A stretch of DNA of 52,698 nucleotides from an uncultured bacterium (GCA_913009695.1 CAJVWV010000005.1:1-52698), one strand, 5' to 3'. Shown: positions 1 through 9,961, numbered from the stretch's first letter. The notes: generated from the sequence alone by a model not told the origin. A program made the numbers and translations.

Positions 1-60
1 GAAGACGGCATACGAGATATATCAGTGTGACTGGAGTTCAGACGTGTGCTCTTCCGATCT
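1..60 (+). other. Illumina TruSeq P7/index adapter (contaminant)
   Basis: GAAGACGGCATACGAGAT + 8-nt index ATATCAGT + GTGACTGGAGTTCAGACGTGTGCTCTTCCGATCT. Confidence 0.98.
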
Positions 61-2894
61 AATTTATAAAATGACCTATCTAATTTGGATTGTTTTTCAC
101 TTGGCTTTGCTATAAATTGTTTTGCCGCTTCCATGAAATCGATTTCCGTAGAAACAGAAGATATTCCAGTATTAACTATAAAAAATTTCTGTAATTTTCC
201 TTTTCTAAAATAAGTTAGTAATTCTGATTTACTTTCTTGCGATTTTCGTGCGGTGCGCGCTTTTTTAGGTAACTTTTTTATTTTTTCAAACAAATCTGGA
301 TTTTTGTCTCTTATTTTTCTAATTTCTTGTAAATATTTCAATTCACTCTCTTCCTCGTTTTCTTCACCTTCAATCATTTCTTTTGACAGTATTTTACTAA
401 ATAAACCCTGGTCCTCAGGAATCTCTCCCTCTGTTAATAATTTTGCATCAGTTCCTAACAATTCAATAAATGCTTGGATTTTAGCTTCTGCTAATTCTGT
501 TAATTTAATTTGTTCGTTTGATTGATCAGTCGGGAAAAAAGTGTAAGTATAAATTTCGTCATGTTTTGTATCAACCCTATTTATACGACCGACTCTCTGC
601 ATTATGCGAGTTGGATTCCATGGGATATCATAATTTATTACAACATTTGCTTGGTGTAAGTTTGCTCCTTCTGCTAAAACATCAGTTGTAATAAGTAGCT
701 TAAAATCATTTTTAATATTTTTTGTATTTGCATCAAAATTTTCCATTACAATTTCTCGCTCCGCCTGTGAACTGCCTCCGGAAAAATAAATAATTTGATT
801 TGGAAAAACATCTTGTAGGTTTTTTATAAAATAATTTGCAGTTTCTGTTGATTCTGTAAAAATAATAGATTTTCCTTCTTTGATTGGAGCTTCTTTTGCC
901 AATTTTTCTTTAAAAGCAATAATTTTAGGATCTCTATCAATATCTTTCCATATTTCTTTTATTTTCTTCAAAGTGGTGAGATCTTTATTTAAATCATTTA
1001 AAAAACTATTACTAAACTCATCACTAGAAAATTTTTCTGCCTTCCTTTCAGAAATTAATTGATCTACTGCGTTTAAATTACCACTATCCAAATAATCAAA
1101 TATTTTTCGTATATGTTTTTTACTTACATATACACTGCCCGTATTATATTCATCTATAAATTTTTCATAAGATACTATAAAGCGGTCTATTGACTGCGTA
1201 AAAGCAAAGAAACTACTCTCTAATCGTTTAATCAAAAGCATTTTCATGAATTTACGCATATTTTTTTGCCGTGTTTCATCAGAACCCAAATCTCCCTTAT
1301 GATATAGCATAGGGGTATAACGAGAATACTTGAAATCTTTTGTTATTATTTTTATAGTTTTAAAGAATATTTCATCTTCTTTTTTATTAAATTCATAAAA
1401 AATTGGTTTTGGGTCTGCAATTTCAGGAAAGCTCATTTTTTGTTTTTTCAAGTCATCTCCATAATACTTTTGAATTTCTTTTCTCGTTCTTCTAACCATT
1501 AAATATTTTAATAATTTTTCACGAATCAGTTTGGAGTTTTCTTTTGTTTTTTTAATAAATTCTGTCTTATCTTTTCTTCTATCAAGACCTTTTAGATTTT
1601 TTTCTAATTTCTTAAAAAACCCTTCTATATTTAATAGGTTTGGTATTGTGCTTTGTCTTGCTTTTTGAAAAAGTTTAATTTGAGAGAGTAAATCTTTTGG
1701 AGAATTATTATATGGAGTTGCGGTAACAAGAATTACTTTCTTGCCTCGACAAATTTGAGCTAATTTGGCGTATGTTTCAGTTTCTTCCGTTCTAAAACGA
1801 TGCGCTTCATCAATAAGAACAATATCAAATTTTTTATGGAGTTCTTTTTTTATTATTTTGTCTAATACTCCGATAGATTCACATTTATAATCTTTGGCGC
1901 GGAATCCGAAATTTTTAAAAGAATTTTCCCAGCTGCCTTCATTATTTTCATCAATAAGGTGAGGAGGCGCCAACACTAAAATTCTTCCTTTTAACTCTTG
2001 GCAAAGCATAGTTCCCATATATGTTTTTCCTAAACCAACAACATCAGAGAGAAATACGCCGCCATACTCTTCTACGATTTTTTTTGCATTTATAACCGCG
2101 TGATCTTGATATTTCAACTCTTTAAAATTATCAGGTCTGTAGCTATGCTCTAAAATATCCTCTTCGTTTATTTCTTCTTTAAAATATTCATAAAGAAACT
2201 TGAGATATAATTCATACGGTGTTATATCTTCTTTAAGCCACGTATCTTCTGTTATTGTTTCTATATATTTTTCACTAACATCAACTCCTTTTTCCCACAA
2301 TTCCTCAAATTTTTCTTTAGCAAATTTATAATCAGAGGAATTTTTAAGCTCAACATTAAATTCTAAATTATCTACTAGCCCGCTTTGGGTAAAATTACTT
2401 GATCCTGTAATAACCCTGCCGATATCACGATCATCTTTTTCAAAAGTCATGATATAAAGCTTTGAATGTATTTTTTCCTCTGGATATGCTTTTATTTCTA
2501 ATTTCCCGCTTTTCAACCATTCAAGAAATTTATAAACCCCTTCCTCTACTTTTATGTTATTTTCACTATCTTCCAATTCTTTTTTTACACTTTCACTTAT
2601 CCGATCTCCTACTTCTTTATGAGATTGAACTTTCTGAAGTAAATCATAGGTTTGGCGGTTAGTGCTTATGCCAATTAAAATTCTAATTTTATCTGTTTTT
2701 TCCAAGCTGGGATAAACTGCGTAAAAACCGCTTGTATAAAAATAACCAACCAAAACATCAAAAAAACGTGAATCTTTTATTAGAGAATCAAACCTATCTT
2801 TTAAGCTTTTACCGTCCTCGTTAGTAATAAACGTTAAATCATTATTTACATATTTTACAAAATTATTTTCTTTTTTATTTGTTATTGATGGCAT
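60..2894 (-). CDS. PLD-like nuclease domain + SNF2/DEAH-type helicase, 3' end truncated by adapter
   Basis: Open minus frame from ATG at 2892-2894 into the adapter (not in ORF track because no stop); motifs SDVVGLGKTYMG, LIDEAHRFR, ATPYNNS, MQRVGRINRVD; N-terminal KIHSKLYI...SSNFTQSG PLD-like motif. Confidence 0.85.
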
Positions 2895-3349
2895 AATATT
2901 AAATTTTATCTAAAAATAAAAACAGGTCAAAAGCTTAACCTATCTTTAATTTACCAGTTTTGGCCTTAAAAGTCAAAATCTAAAGGGAGTTCTTTTAACA
3001 TCGCGCGAATGGGTGGGAGGGTTCATCCTTCGTTAAAACTACGGACGACAAAGCAAGCGCGATGAAAACGGCGGCGCATCCCGAAGCGTCGGGATACGAA
3101 AAATATTCGAGTCTGAAATAAAACTTTGCTTTGAAAAAATTCGATTGCGAATTTAGCGGGGCGAATAAAATGTTTTTGCGGTCTTTAAAAAGGAAAACGA
3201 AAAAATAAAAACTTTCTTTTCCTTAAATCAACTACCTCGTAGCAAGCTGACGAGGTATAGTAAGGAATTATTTTTATTTTGAAACACCAAGGGTTTCTCA
3301 AACTCTTCCTTACGGAGACCCCGAAGCAAGCTTACGGGGAATAGGATGA

Positions 3350-3772
3350 TTTAAAAGAGGGGCGGACAATAAAAAAATAAAAGATGCTGGATTAAGCATC
3401 TTTGGGTACTGGTTAATTCCTTTTCTAAACATTGTTAACGGCGGAAGTAGCATTAAATCTTTTTGCGGTAACGTAGTGGGCGAAAGTGTGTGTATCTCTT
3501 CTGAGGGAAATTTTAAATTGTGCGGATATGAAAATACGAGTACGCATAAATACACTTCACTTAAAAAACACCTATCGTCAAAAGAGTTTAAAGCGGTTTG
3601 CAAAAACCGCATGCCTAATAAAAATCAGCTCTGTGCTAATTGCATCATTGAAGGAGTATGCGGCGGTCAATGCATGTTGGCTGATACAGCCAGCCAATCA
3701 TGGAAAAACACTTGTACATTTTATCAAAAAATAACTAAAGCATTGCTAATTGATTATTTTAGCAACAAATAA
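3350..3772 (+). pseudogene. radical SAM/SPASM protein C-terminal remnant
   Basis: Frame opens after stop at 3347 without a start: FKRGADNKKIKDAGLSIFGYWLIPFLNIVNGG...VCISSEGNFKLCGYEN...CANCIIEGVCGGQCM...C; SPASM-like Cys pattern, no CxxxCxxC radical SAM core. Confidence 0.6.
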
Positions 3773-3773
3773 A

Positions 3774-3808
3774 CACCTATTCTTGAATTATGAGGTAGGT
3801 GTTTTTAT
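3774..3808. terminator. bidirectional terminator-like hairpin between convergent fragments
   Basis: AAACACCTA...TAGGTGTTTTT with A/T tracts on both sides. Confidence 0.6.
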
Positions 3809-4392
3809 TTTAATGTAAAATGCTATCGCCGGAATAAATAAGAGCGCTAAAACACTTATGGCGATTTGCCCGCCATAATTATTAGTTAAAAATCCTCCGG
3901 CTATAGCGCCGATAAAAGCCGAGAGACCTAATGACGTAGCCTGCAGAGAACTAAGGGTAGCGCGTATTTTTGAAGGAATTTCTTTATGAAAAAATGAAGA
4001 GTTAACCGGATTAAAAGCGTCTTCAAAGCTGTTATGCAAAAAGATGAACAAAACAGCAAACAACGGACTTAGAATAACGCTTGCTGACAAAAACAATATC
4101 GCGTGGCTGATAAAAACTATAATAAGATAGTTTTTCTGATTTGAAAATTTCTTAGAAAGCCGTATTGCTAAAAAAGGAATAAAAATACCGGCTATTGCCG
4201 AAACGGAATAAACAATGCCCCAATTTTCTTCCTGAAGAAATGATTGCAGTAAATATTTTTGTAATGCCACGCTACCGACTCCGACTAAGGCAACCGTAGC
4301 AAAAAATTCTCCCAATATAATATTTCTAGTATTTGTGTTATGTATAAAATAAGAAAAGCCTTTAGATAAATTTATGTTGATGATTTTGTGTA
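3788..4392 (-). pseudogene. MFS transporter, N-terminally truncated (C-terminal half only)
   Basis: Hydrophobic MFS-like frame open to 4392 (LHKIININLSKGFSYFIHNTNTRNIILGEFFATVALVGVG...) with no proper start or N-terminal half. Confidence 0.65.
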
Positions 4393-5291
4393 GTCAGGCA
4401 AAATTAGAAAACGACAATAAAGGTATTAATGTAAAAAGAGGCCTAAAAGCAAAATGCGATTTAGGTATTAGACCGGGACATTGCCCGCTTGGATATTATA
4501 ATGAGATGAATAGTGTGAGAGGTAAAAGTAGAATATTAGTTGATGAAGAACGATCTCCAATTATCAAAGAAATATTTAGTAAAGTAGCTAATGAATTCTG
4601 GACTGGACGGGAAATATTCCGCTGGCTCAAAGAAGATCTAGATTTTAAAACAAGAACCGGCAAACATGTTACACTAGGCGGAATTTATAGAATACTGGAA
4701 AGTACATTCTATTATGGCGAATTTGAATTTCCCAAAAAATCAGGCAACTGGTGTCAGGGAACGCATGAGCCGTTAATTACGAAAGAATTATTTGAGCGGA
4801 CTAGGGGCAATCTAATATCGGCGCCTAAGCAATGGGGCTTAAAAGAATTCCAATTTACAAGAATAATAAAATGCGGTTATTGCGGATCAACAATATCTGG
4901 ATATGAAAAAATTAAAAGAAATTTATCAGGCGGACAGAAACGATATGTGTATTATCACTGTGCAACCAAAAAAGAAGCGGAATGCAGAAAAACGCATATG
5001 AGAGAAGAAGAATTGATAAGTCAATTCATATTATTAATAGATAAAATTAATTTTAATAAAACCAGAGCAATCGGAAAACTTAAAAAGGAAGTTGAGAAGT
5101 ATAATAAATTATCGCAAGTTATGTTCGGAGAGAAGTTAATTAGTAAAAAGGAAATAAACATAAACAAAACCGACATAAAAAGTTATGCTAAATATATTTT
5201 AAAAGAAGGCGGCGCTGAAGAAAAAAGAGAGATGCTTCTGAATTTAAAGGGACAATTTATTATAAAAGATAAGAAAGTAGTTATAAAATAA
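4374..5291 (+). pseudogene. large serine recombinase lacking the N-terminal resolvase catalytic domain
   Basis: SQAKLENDNKGINVKRGLKAKCDLGIRPGHCPLGYYNE..., zinc ribbon CGYCGSTISG...C; begins at the linker after the catalytic domain. Confidence 0.75.
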
Positions 5292-5311
5292 AAAAAATTA
5301 TACAAAACACA

Positions 5312-5341
5312 AAAAGAGTCCCGAGCATTCGGGACTCTTTT
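5312..5341. terminator. Rho-independent terminator (bidirectional)
   Basis: AAAAGAGTCCCGA-GCAT-TCGGGACTCTTTT, 13-bp stem. Confidence 0.8.
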
Positions 5342-5387
5342 CGGCTTCCCGCAGGTGTGCGGGTCTATTTACACAGAATAATCTAAG

Positions 5388-5458
5388 CACGGGATGAGGG
5401 AATCGAACCCCCGCCAGAGGTTTTGGAAACCCCTGTACTACCACTATACTAATCCCGC
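5388..5458 (-). tRNA. tRNA-Trp (CCA)
   Basis: GCGGGAT/ATCCCGT acceptor, anticodon loop TTCCAAA, T-arm GGGGGTTCGATTCCCTC; CCA tail not encoded. Confidence 0.93.
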
Positions 5459-5573
5459 CTACGTCCCGAAGCTTCGGGACTTCGGCGGGCAAGCCCGCCA
5501 ATAGACGTTTTTTGTTTTAAAATATTATATTTGTAATAAACAAGGCAAGCCCGCTTTTACCATGTCAATATAT

Positions 5574-5975
5574 CTAATTATTCTCTCCTATATTAAATTT
5601 TTTAATCAACTTACTTAACAAAACCTCAACTGAATCTATAGCTTCTCTCGCCTTTTCTTTAATTAACGGCATCCATTCGGTATCTAGTTGATCAGCGACA
5701 CCTTTAGGAGTATTTAAATCTTGTTCTTCAAGCCAATCATTTGTAATATCAATTTTTTCCTGAATAAAATCATTTTCACTTACTTCATTGCCCTCTTTCA
5801 TAAAGCCGACTACATCTTTTTCAGCTTCTTTTGTTATTTCGGTATATTTGCCCCATGACTCTTCACCTTGAACTTTAAATTTATCAACCACTTCTATTAA
5901 ACTGCAACCTGAAGTAAGTAATAAAACAAAAACCGCCAAAACAAATATTTGACTGATTTTTGTCAGCTTAGGCAT
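5574..5975 (-). CDS. small putative lipoprotein
   Basis: N-terminal signal with lipobox-like LTSGC. Confidence 0.6.
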   Translation of the reverse strand: MPKLTKISQIFVLAVFVLLLTSGCSLIEVVDKFKVQGEESWGKYTEITKEAEKDVVGFMKEGNEVSENDFIQEKIDITNDWLEEQDLNTPKGVADQLDTEWMPLIKEKAREAIDSVEVLLSKLIKKFNIGENN

Positions 5976-5985
5976 AAATTTAAGT

Positions 5986-6141
5986 TTATTTAGTTTCTTT
6001 ATGGGGAATATGCTTTCCGCAAAACTTACAGAACTTTTTTAGCTCCAACCTGTCTTTAAGAGTTTTCTTATTTTTACGAGAATAATAATTTATTCTTTTG
6101 CACTCAGTGCACTCCATCTTTATCATGTTGTCTTGTGACAT
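5986..6141 (-). CDS. rpmG: 50S ribosomal protein L33
   Basis: [51 protein letters not shown]. Confidence 0.88.
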   Translation of the reverse strand: MSQDNMIKMECTECKRINYYSRKNKKTLKDRLELKKFCKFCGKHIPHKETK

Positions 6142-6239
6142 AATATAAAAAATGCGATTTAACCGCATTTAATTAATAATTAATTTCATATTTATAATAT
6201 TACAAAACGCCCAAAAAGTCAATATTTGCAATAAAAAAG

Positions 6240-6261
6240 TTGCGAACAATCGCTCGCAACA
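6240..6261 (-). terminator. Rho-independent terminator
   Basis: GTTGCGAgcgattgtTCGCAAC followed by TTTTTT on the minus strand. Confidence 0.7.
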
Positions 6262-6272
6262 GTTTAATATTG

Positions 6273-6545
6273 TTAAAAATATTGAATTCTCATCATGGGT
6301 AATAACGCTATTACACCCATAAAATTAGCTATATAATAAGCTGAGCCCGTAAACTTCCATCCCCATTCATTGGATATTCTGAGTATTTCATGTCCGTCGG
6401 ACATAAGAACATCAAAAACAGGATAGAAGCCAAGCGGGGCGGAAATAAAAAACAAAAACAAAAAAATCTTTAACAAAAGAACTTTTTTACACTTTTTCAC
6501 ATTTACCTCCTTTTTATATAAATTATTTACTCTTCCAGAGTCCAT
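6273..6545 (-). CDS. small membrane protein; likely true start is a GTG near 6500 after AGGAGG
   Basis: Two hydrophobic segments; strong SD AAAGGAGGTAAATGTG. Confidence 0.5.
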   Translation of the reverse strand: MDSGRVNNLYKKEVNVKKCKKVLLLKIFLFLFFISAPLGFYPVFDVLMSDGHEILRISNEWGWKFTGSAYYIANFMGVIALLPMMRIQYF

Positions 6546-6900
6546 GCAGATTACAATATGCTCTTGCCGTTATACTATCATCTTCAACGCAAAACTCAGT
6601 TTGCGACTCACCTCCCGGCTTTAAAAACTCTTTATACGATTTTCCGTCAACTAAAATTTCAATCCATTCAATATAATGGGCTTTTTCCATTGGATGCGGT
6701 ACTGACCCCACTTTAATTAAAATGCCTTTGGCGGTTTTTTCAATAACCGGAACGTGCTTCTCCTCTGCCGCGTCTTCAGTGTTCTCGATTTTTAATTCCA
6801 TTGGCCGACCGCAACAAACAAGCTCCCCTTCTCCGTCATGTACAACCTCTACAATATTACCACAAACAGTGCATTTATAAACTTGATTTAATTCTGCCAT
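6523..6900 (-). CDS. desulfoferrodoxin / superoxide reductase
   Basis: [27 protein letters not shown] ... [12 protein letters not shown] ... [13 protein letters not shown]. Confidence 0.92.
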   Translation of the reverse strand: MAELNQVYKCTVCGNIVEVVHDGEGELVCCGRPMELKIENTEDAAEEKHVPVIEKTAKGILIKVGSVPHPMEKAHYIEWIEILVDGKSYKEFLKPGGESQTEFCVEDDSITARAYCNLHGLWKSK

Positions 6901-6946
6901 ATATTTTTATTTACCCTGTTAGATAATAATTTTTTATTTAATAGGG

Positions 6947-7495
6947 TTAATAAGGTTCACAAAAAATCTCAAAATGAGCTTGTGGATGCTCACAGGCCGG
7001 GCATTTTTCCGGAGCTTCTTCGCCTTCATGAATATAACCGCAATTATTACATTTCCATTTTTTAACTTCGTCTCTCTTAAATACTTTTCCATTTTCTAAA
7101 TTATCCAATAACTTTTGATATCTTATTTCATGATTTTTTTCAACCTCGGACACCTTGTTAAACAGCTCAGCAATATCCTTATGTCCCTCCTCCTCAGCTT
7201 CTTTAGCCATTCGTGGATACATATCCGTATTTTCATAATACTCCCCCTCTATGGCCGCTTTTAAATCGCCTGGTAAATCGCTAATTAAGCCTAATTGCTT
7301 TGCCCAAAGCTTGGCATGCTCTTTTTCATTCTCGGCAGTTTCTAAAAAAATATTAGCTATTTGCACATATCCAGCCTTCTTGGCAATGCTCGCAAAATAA
7401 GTATATTTATTTCTTGCCATTGATTCGCCGGCAAAAGCATCTTCTAAATTTTTCTTTGTTTTTGATCCTAAATTTTTCATATATTTATTTGTCAT
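6947..7495 (-). CDS. rubrerythrin
   Basis: Ferritin-like Exx...ENEKEHAKLW plus C-terminal rubredoxin WKCNNCGYIHEGEEAPEKCPACEHP. Confidence 0.92.
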   Translation of the reverse strand: MTNKYMKNLGSKTKKNLEDAFAGESMARNKYTYFASIAKKAGYVQIANIFLETAENEKEHAKLWAKQLGLISDLPGDLKAAIEGEYYENTDMYPRMAKEAEEEGHKDIAELFNKVSEVEKNHEIRYQKLLDNLENGKVFKRDEVKKWKCNNCGYIHEGEEAPEKCPACEHPQAHFEIFCEPY

Positions 7496-7609
7496 CCTCG
7501 ACCCCGATCGGGGATCCAGAAATTTTAATTATTACACTATAATTTTACCATTCCACGGTTCAAAGTCAAGAAATAACACCCCCTTTATCAAGGAGGTTGG
7601 GGGGGGATT

Positions 7610-8497
7610 TTACACTTGGCACTTAGAGCAATATCTAGTTCCCCGTCCACCAATCTTTATTTTTTTAATAATACCATTACATTTTTTACACTTCTCTCCT
7701 TCTCTTCCATAAACCTTTAATAATTTAGTAAAATTACCCTTTTTACCGCGAGAATCAACATAATCCGAAAAAGTTGTTCCGCGATATTTAATAGCTTCTT
7801 TTAAAATTACTTCAATCGCTTTAAACATTTTCTTTATTTCATCTTCTTTTAACTGCCCTGCTATCCTAGTTGGTCTAATTCCCACTTTAAATAAAATTTC
7901 ATCAGCGTAAATATTACCAATTCCTGCTATTAATTTTTGATTTAATAATAAATTTTTTACGTTTACTTTCCTGTCATTAAATATCTTTCTAAAATTATTT
8001 AAAGTATAATTTTTCGTTAATGGTTCAATGCCAAATCTACTTTTAACTGCCTTCAGCTCATTTTCATCTACAATTTTTAAATACCCGAACTGACGCATAT
8101 CATTAAAGTATAAAGTAGACTTGTCAGAAAAATTGATTATCACGTGTGAATACTTATTGGGTAGTTTGTCGTCCATTCCCAGAATTTCATGCCCGCCTGC
8201 AATCACCCTTTTCTTCCTCTCCTTACTAAGGAGAGGATTGAGGTGAGGTTTATAAATCAACTGCCCTGTCATCTTAAGATGAATAAGTAAATATTTATTA
8301 TTTCTTAAATGAAAAATAATCAATTTACCTATTCTTGAAATATTCTTAAAAGTATTGCCTCGCAAAATTTTAACAAATTCCTTAAAATCACTTTTTATTA
8401 AATTTTTCTTGCGCACCTCAACATCAACAATCCTTTTATTTAAAATTGCTCTCTTTAAATCATTTTTAATTGTTTCAACTTCTGGTAATTCTGGCAT
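7610..8497 (-). CDS. mutM: formamidopyrimidine-DNA glycosylase
   Basis: MPELPEVETI N-terminus, C-terminal zinc finger CKKCNGIIKKIKIGGRGTRYCSKC. Confidence 0.93.
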   Translation of the reverse strand: MPELPEVETIKNDLKRAILNKRIVDVEVRKKNLIKSDFKEFVKILRGNTFKNISRIGKLIIFHLRNNKYLLIHLKMTGQLIYKPHLNPLLSKERKKRVIAGGHEILGMDDKLPNKYSHVIINFSDKSTLYFNDMRQFGYLKIVDENELKAVKSRFGIEPLTKNYTLNNFRKIFNDRKVNVKNLLLNQKLIAGIGNIYADEILFKVGIRPTRIAGQLKEDEIKKMFKAIEVILKEAIKYRGTTFSDYVDSRGKKGNFTKLLKVYGREGEKCKKCNGIIKKIKIGGRGTRYCSKCQV

Positions 8498-8509
8498 GCT
8501 TTTAGTATA

Positions 8510-8536
8510 CAAAAAACCCGCAATTAATGCGAGTTT
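8510..8536 (-). terminator. terminator after tRNA-Tyr
   Basis: CTCGCATTAATTGCGGG followed by T6 on minus strand. Confidence 0.6.
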
Positions 8537-8579
8537 TCACTGACTGGCTTGCCCTGAGCGAGCAAAGCGAGTCGAAAGG

Positions 8580-8662
8580 TGGGCCGGGCAGGATTCGAAC
8601 CTGCGAAGTCCGGAGACGCTTGATTTACAGTCAAGTGCATTAGACCGCTCTGCAACCGACCC
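8580..8662 (-). tRNA. tRNA-Tyr (GTA)
   Basis: GGGTCGG/CCGGCCC acceptor, anticodon loop CTGTAAA, long variable arm, T-arm GCAGGTTCGAATCCTGC. Confidence 0.95.
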
Positions 8663-8665
8663 ATA

Positions 8666-9280
8666 TTATTTATAATAATTAGAAAAATCATTAATCCACT
8701 CTCTCATAAGCAACAATAATTTTTTATCAGAATATCTTATATGTATAAGGCCATACTTCATTTTGCCTTTTTTATCATGATTAAAACTTTCTCTAACATA
8801 CGGCTTGCTAAATTGATTTTTAGGAATTTTTGTTATTTCTGACCAAAATTTTATTAATTTTTTTGGATTTTGGTTGGCATAACAATATAAATATACCCTT
8901 AACTTTTTCTCTTCAACTCCACACACTCTCCTCAAAAAAGCAACAAACACCTTTATCATGTCCACATCACTATTAGCAAAATCTATAATTTTTTCTCCCA
9001 TCCATTTTGACCCTTCACCCCAATAAAGCATAACGCCTGCTGTTTTTAATTCTTTTTCTTTTAACGAAAGGCTATCTTTTAATTTAAAAGACGGTTTTTT
9101 TCTTTGGAATTGAATCGCGCTGTTTTCTCGTGAATTACGGCGAGGTATATCGTGCCTGCGAAAAAAATAATAAACAGCATCTATGGGCGCATTTAATTTA
9201 TCTCCTATTTCACGCGCGCTAAAACCATCCTGATACCATTTTTTAATTGTTTTTAAGTTATCACTGTGAATAGTCGCCAT
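8666..9280 (-). CDS. HTH + LAGLIDADG-like putative endonuclease
   Basis: N-terminal HTH (IKKWYQDGFSAREIGDKLNAP), then GVMLYWGEGSK...DFANSDVDMIKVFVAFLRRVCGV...KLRVYLYCYANQN, reminiscent of LAGLIDADG-like repeats. Confidence 0.5.
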   Translation of the reverse strand: MATIHSDNLKTIKKWYQDGFSAREIGDKLNAPIDAVYYFFRRHDIPRRNSRENSAIQFQRKKPSFKLKDSLSLKEKELKTAGVMLYWGEGSKWMGEKIIDFANSDVDMIKVFVAFLRRVCGVEEKKLRVYLYCYANQNPKKLIKFWSEITKIPKNQFSKPYVRESFNHDKKGKMKYGLIHIRYSDKKLLLLMREWINDFSNYYK

Positions 9281-9412
9281 GCTACCATTATATCAAAGCA
9301 AGCTGACGCTGTAAAGAGTTGTTTTGGCTATAAAAATAAAAACCCTTTAGCAGGGCAATCCTTAATTAATTTAACATAGTTTGCAAAGTTTATCAAGGCC
9401 CTAGTTTACAGT

Positions 9413-9811
9413 TTAATTTAGCCACATCAAAACATCATTAACAACCGCGTAGACTAAAGCTAAAACCGAAAAAACAAAAATAACAATATAATTCCATCTT
9501 GCCTTGCTTGATCGTAAAGCTCTTAAAATATAAACTAAAGCTGCCCGATCCTCGTCAGATAATTTCTTTTTGTGGTGAATTTTATAACCTAATTTTTTTT
9601 CAACAATTAATTTCTCCCTTTTGTTTTCTACGCGATAACGATGGGCAAAATACCAAATAAACCCGATAGTACCGATATACCAAGCAATTTCCACCCAAGC
9701 TTTAGAATATTGGTTTAAAATAACAATTATGCGGTAAGCGAATGTTGCTATAATCCCTACCCAAAAAACTAATAAGCGATAAAAATGTTTACTTGTTTTA
9801 TATCTTAGCAT
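9413..9811 (-). CDS. hypothetical membrane protein
   Basis: Three predicted hydrophobic segments. Confidence 0.55.
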   Translation of the reverse strand: MLRYKTSKHFYRLLVFWVGIIATFAYRIIVILNQYSKAWVEIAWYIGTIGFIWYFAHRYRVENKREKLIVEKKLGYKIHHKKKLSDEDRAALVYILRALRSSKARWNYIVIFVFSVLALVYAVVNDVLMWLN

Positions 9812-9872
9812 ATCTTTATTTTAGCATGTTTTTAGATATAAAAAAACACTGCAACTAATACAGCATATATGA

Positions 9873-9952
9873 GCCGAGACGGGGACTTGAACCCCGGATC
9901 CCTTCCTTACCATGCCCCGCAATATGCGGGGTACCACTAAGCTACATTAAAA
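9873..9952 (-). pseudogene. tRNA-Thr-like sequence A: intact T-arm and 3' acceptor, 5' acceptor mismatched, D/anticodon 5' stem replaced by a hairpin
   Basis: ...AGTGGTACCCCGCATATTGCGGGGCATGGTAAGGAAGGGATCCGGGGTTCAAGTCCCCGTCTCGGCTCA. Confidence 0.7.
9904..9938. repeat. 35-bp direct repeat copy A with internal hairpin CCCCGCA-TAT-TGCGGGG
   Basis: TCCTTACCATGCCCCGCAATATGCGGGGTACCACT, identical to 10292-10326. Confidence 0.97.
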
Positions 9953-9961
9953 CTTAAAATG

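Noticed and set aside
253-1062. Plus-strand ORFs 253-525 and 880-1062
   Set aside because: Antisense to the long minus-strand helicase frame; Ser/Phe/Ile-rich shadow ORFs.
3310-3612. 100-aa minus ORF opposite the SPASM remnant
   Set aside because: Antisense to a frame with recognisable SPASM cysteines; composition not protein-like.
5298-5501. 67-aa minus ORF in the track
   Set aside because: It is the tRNA-Trp gene plus flanking palindromes read as protein.
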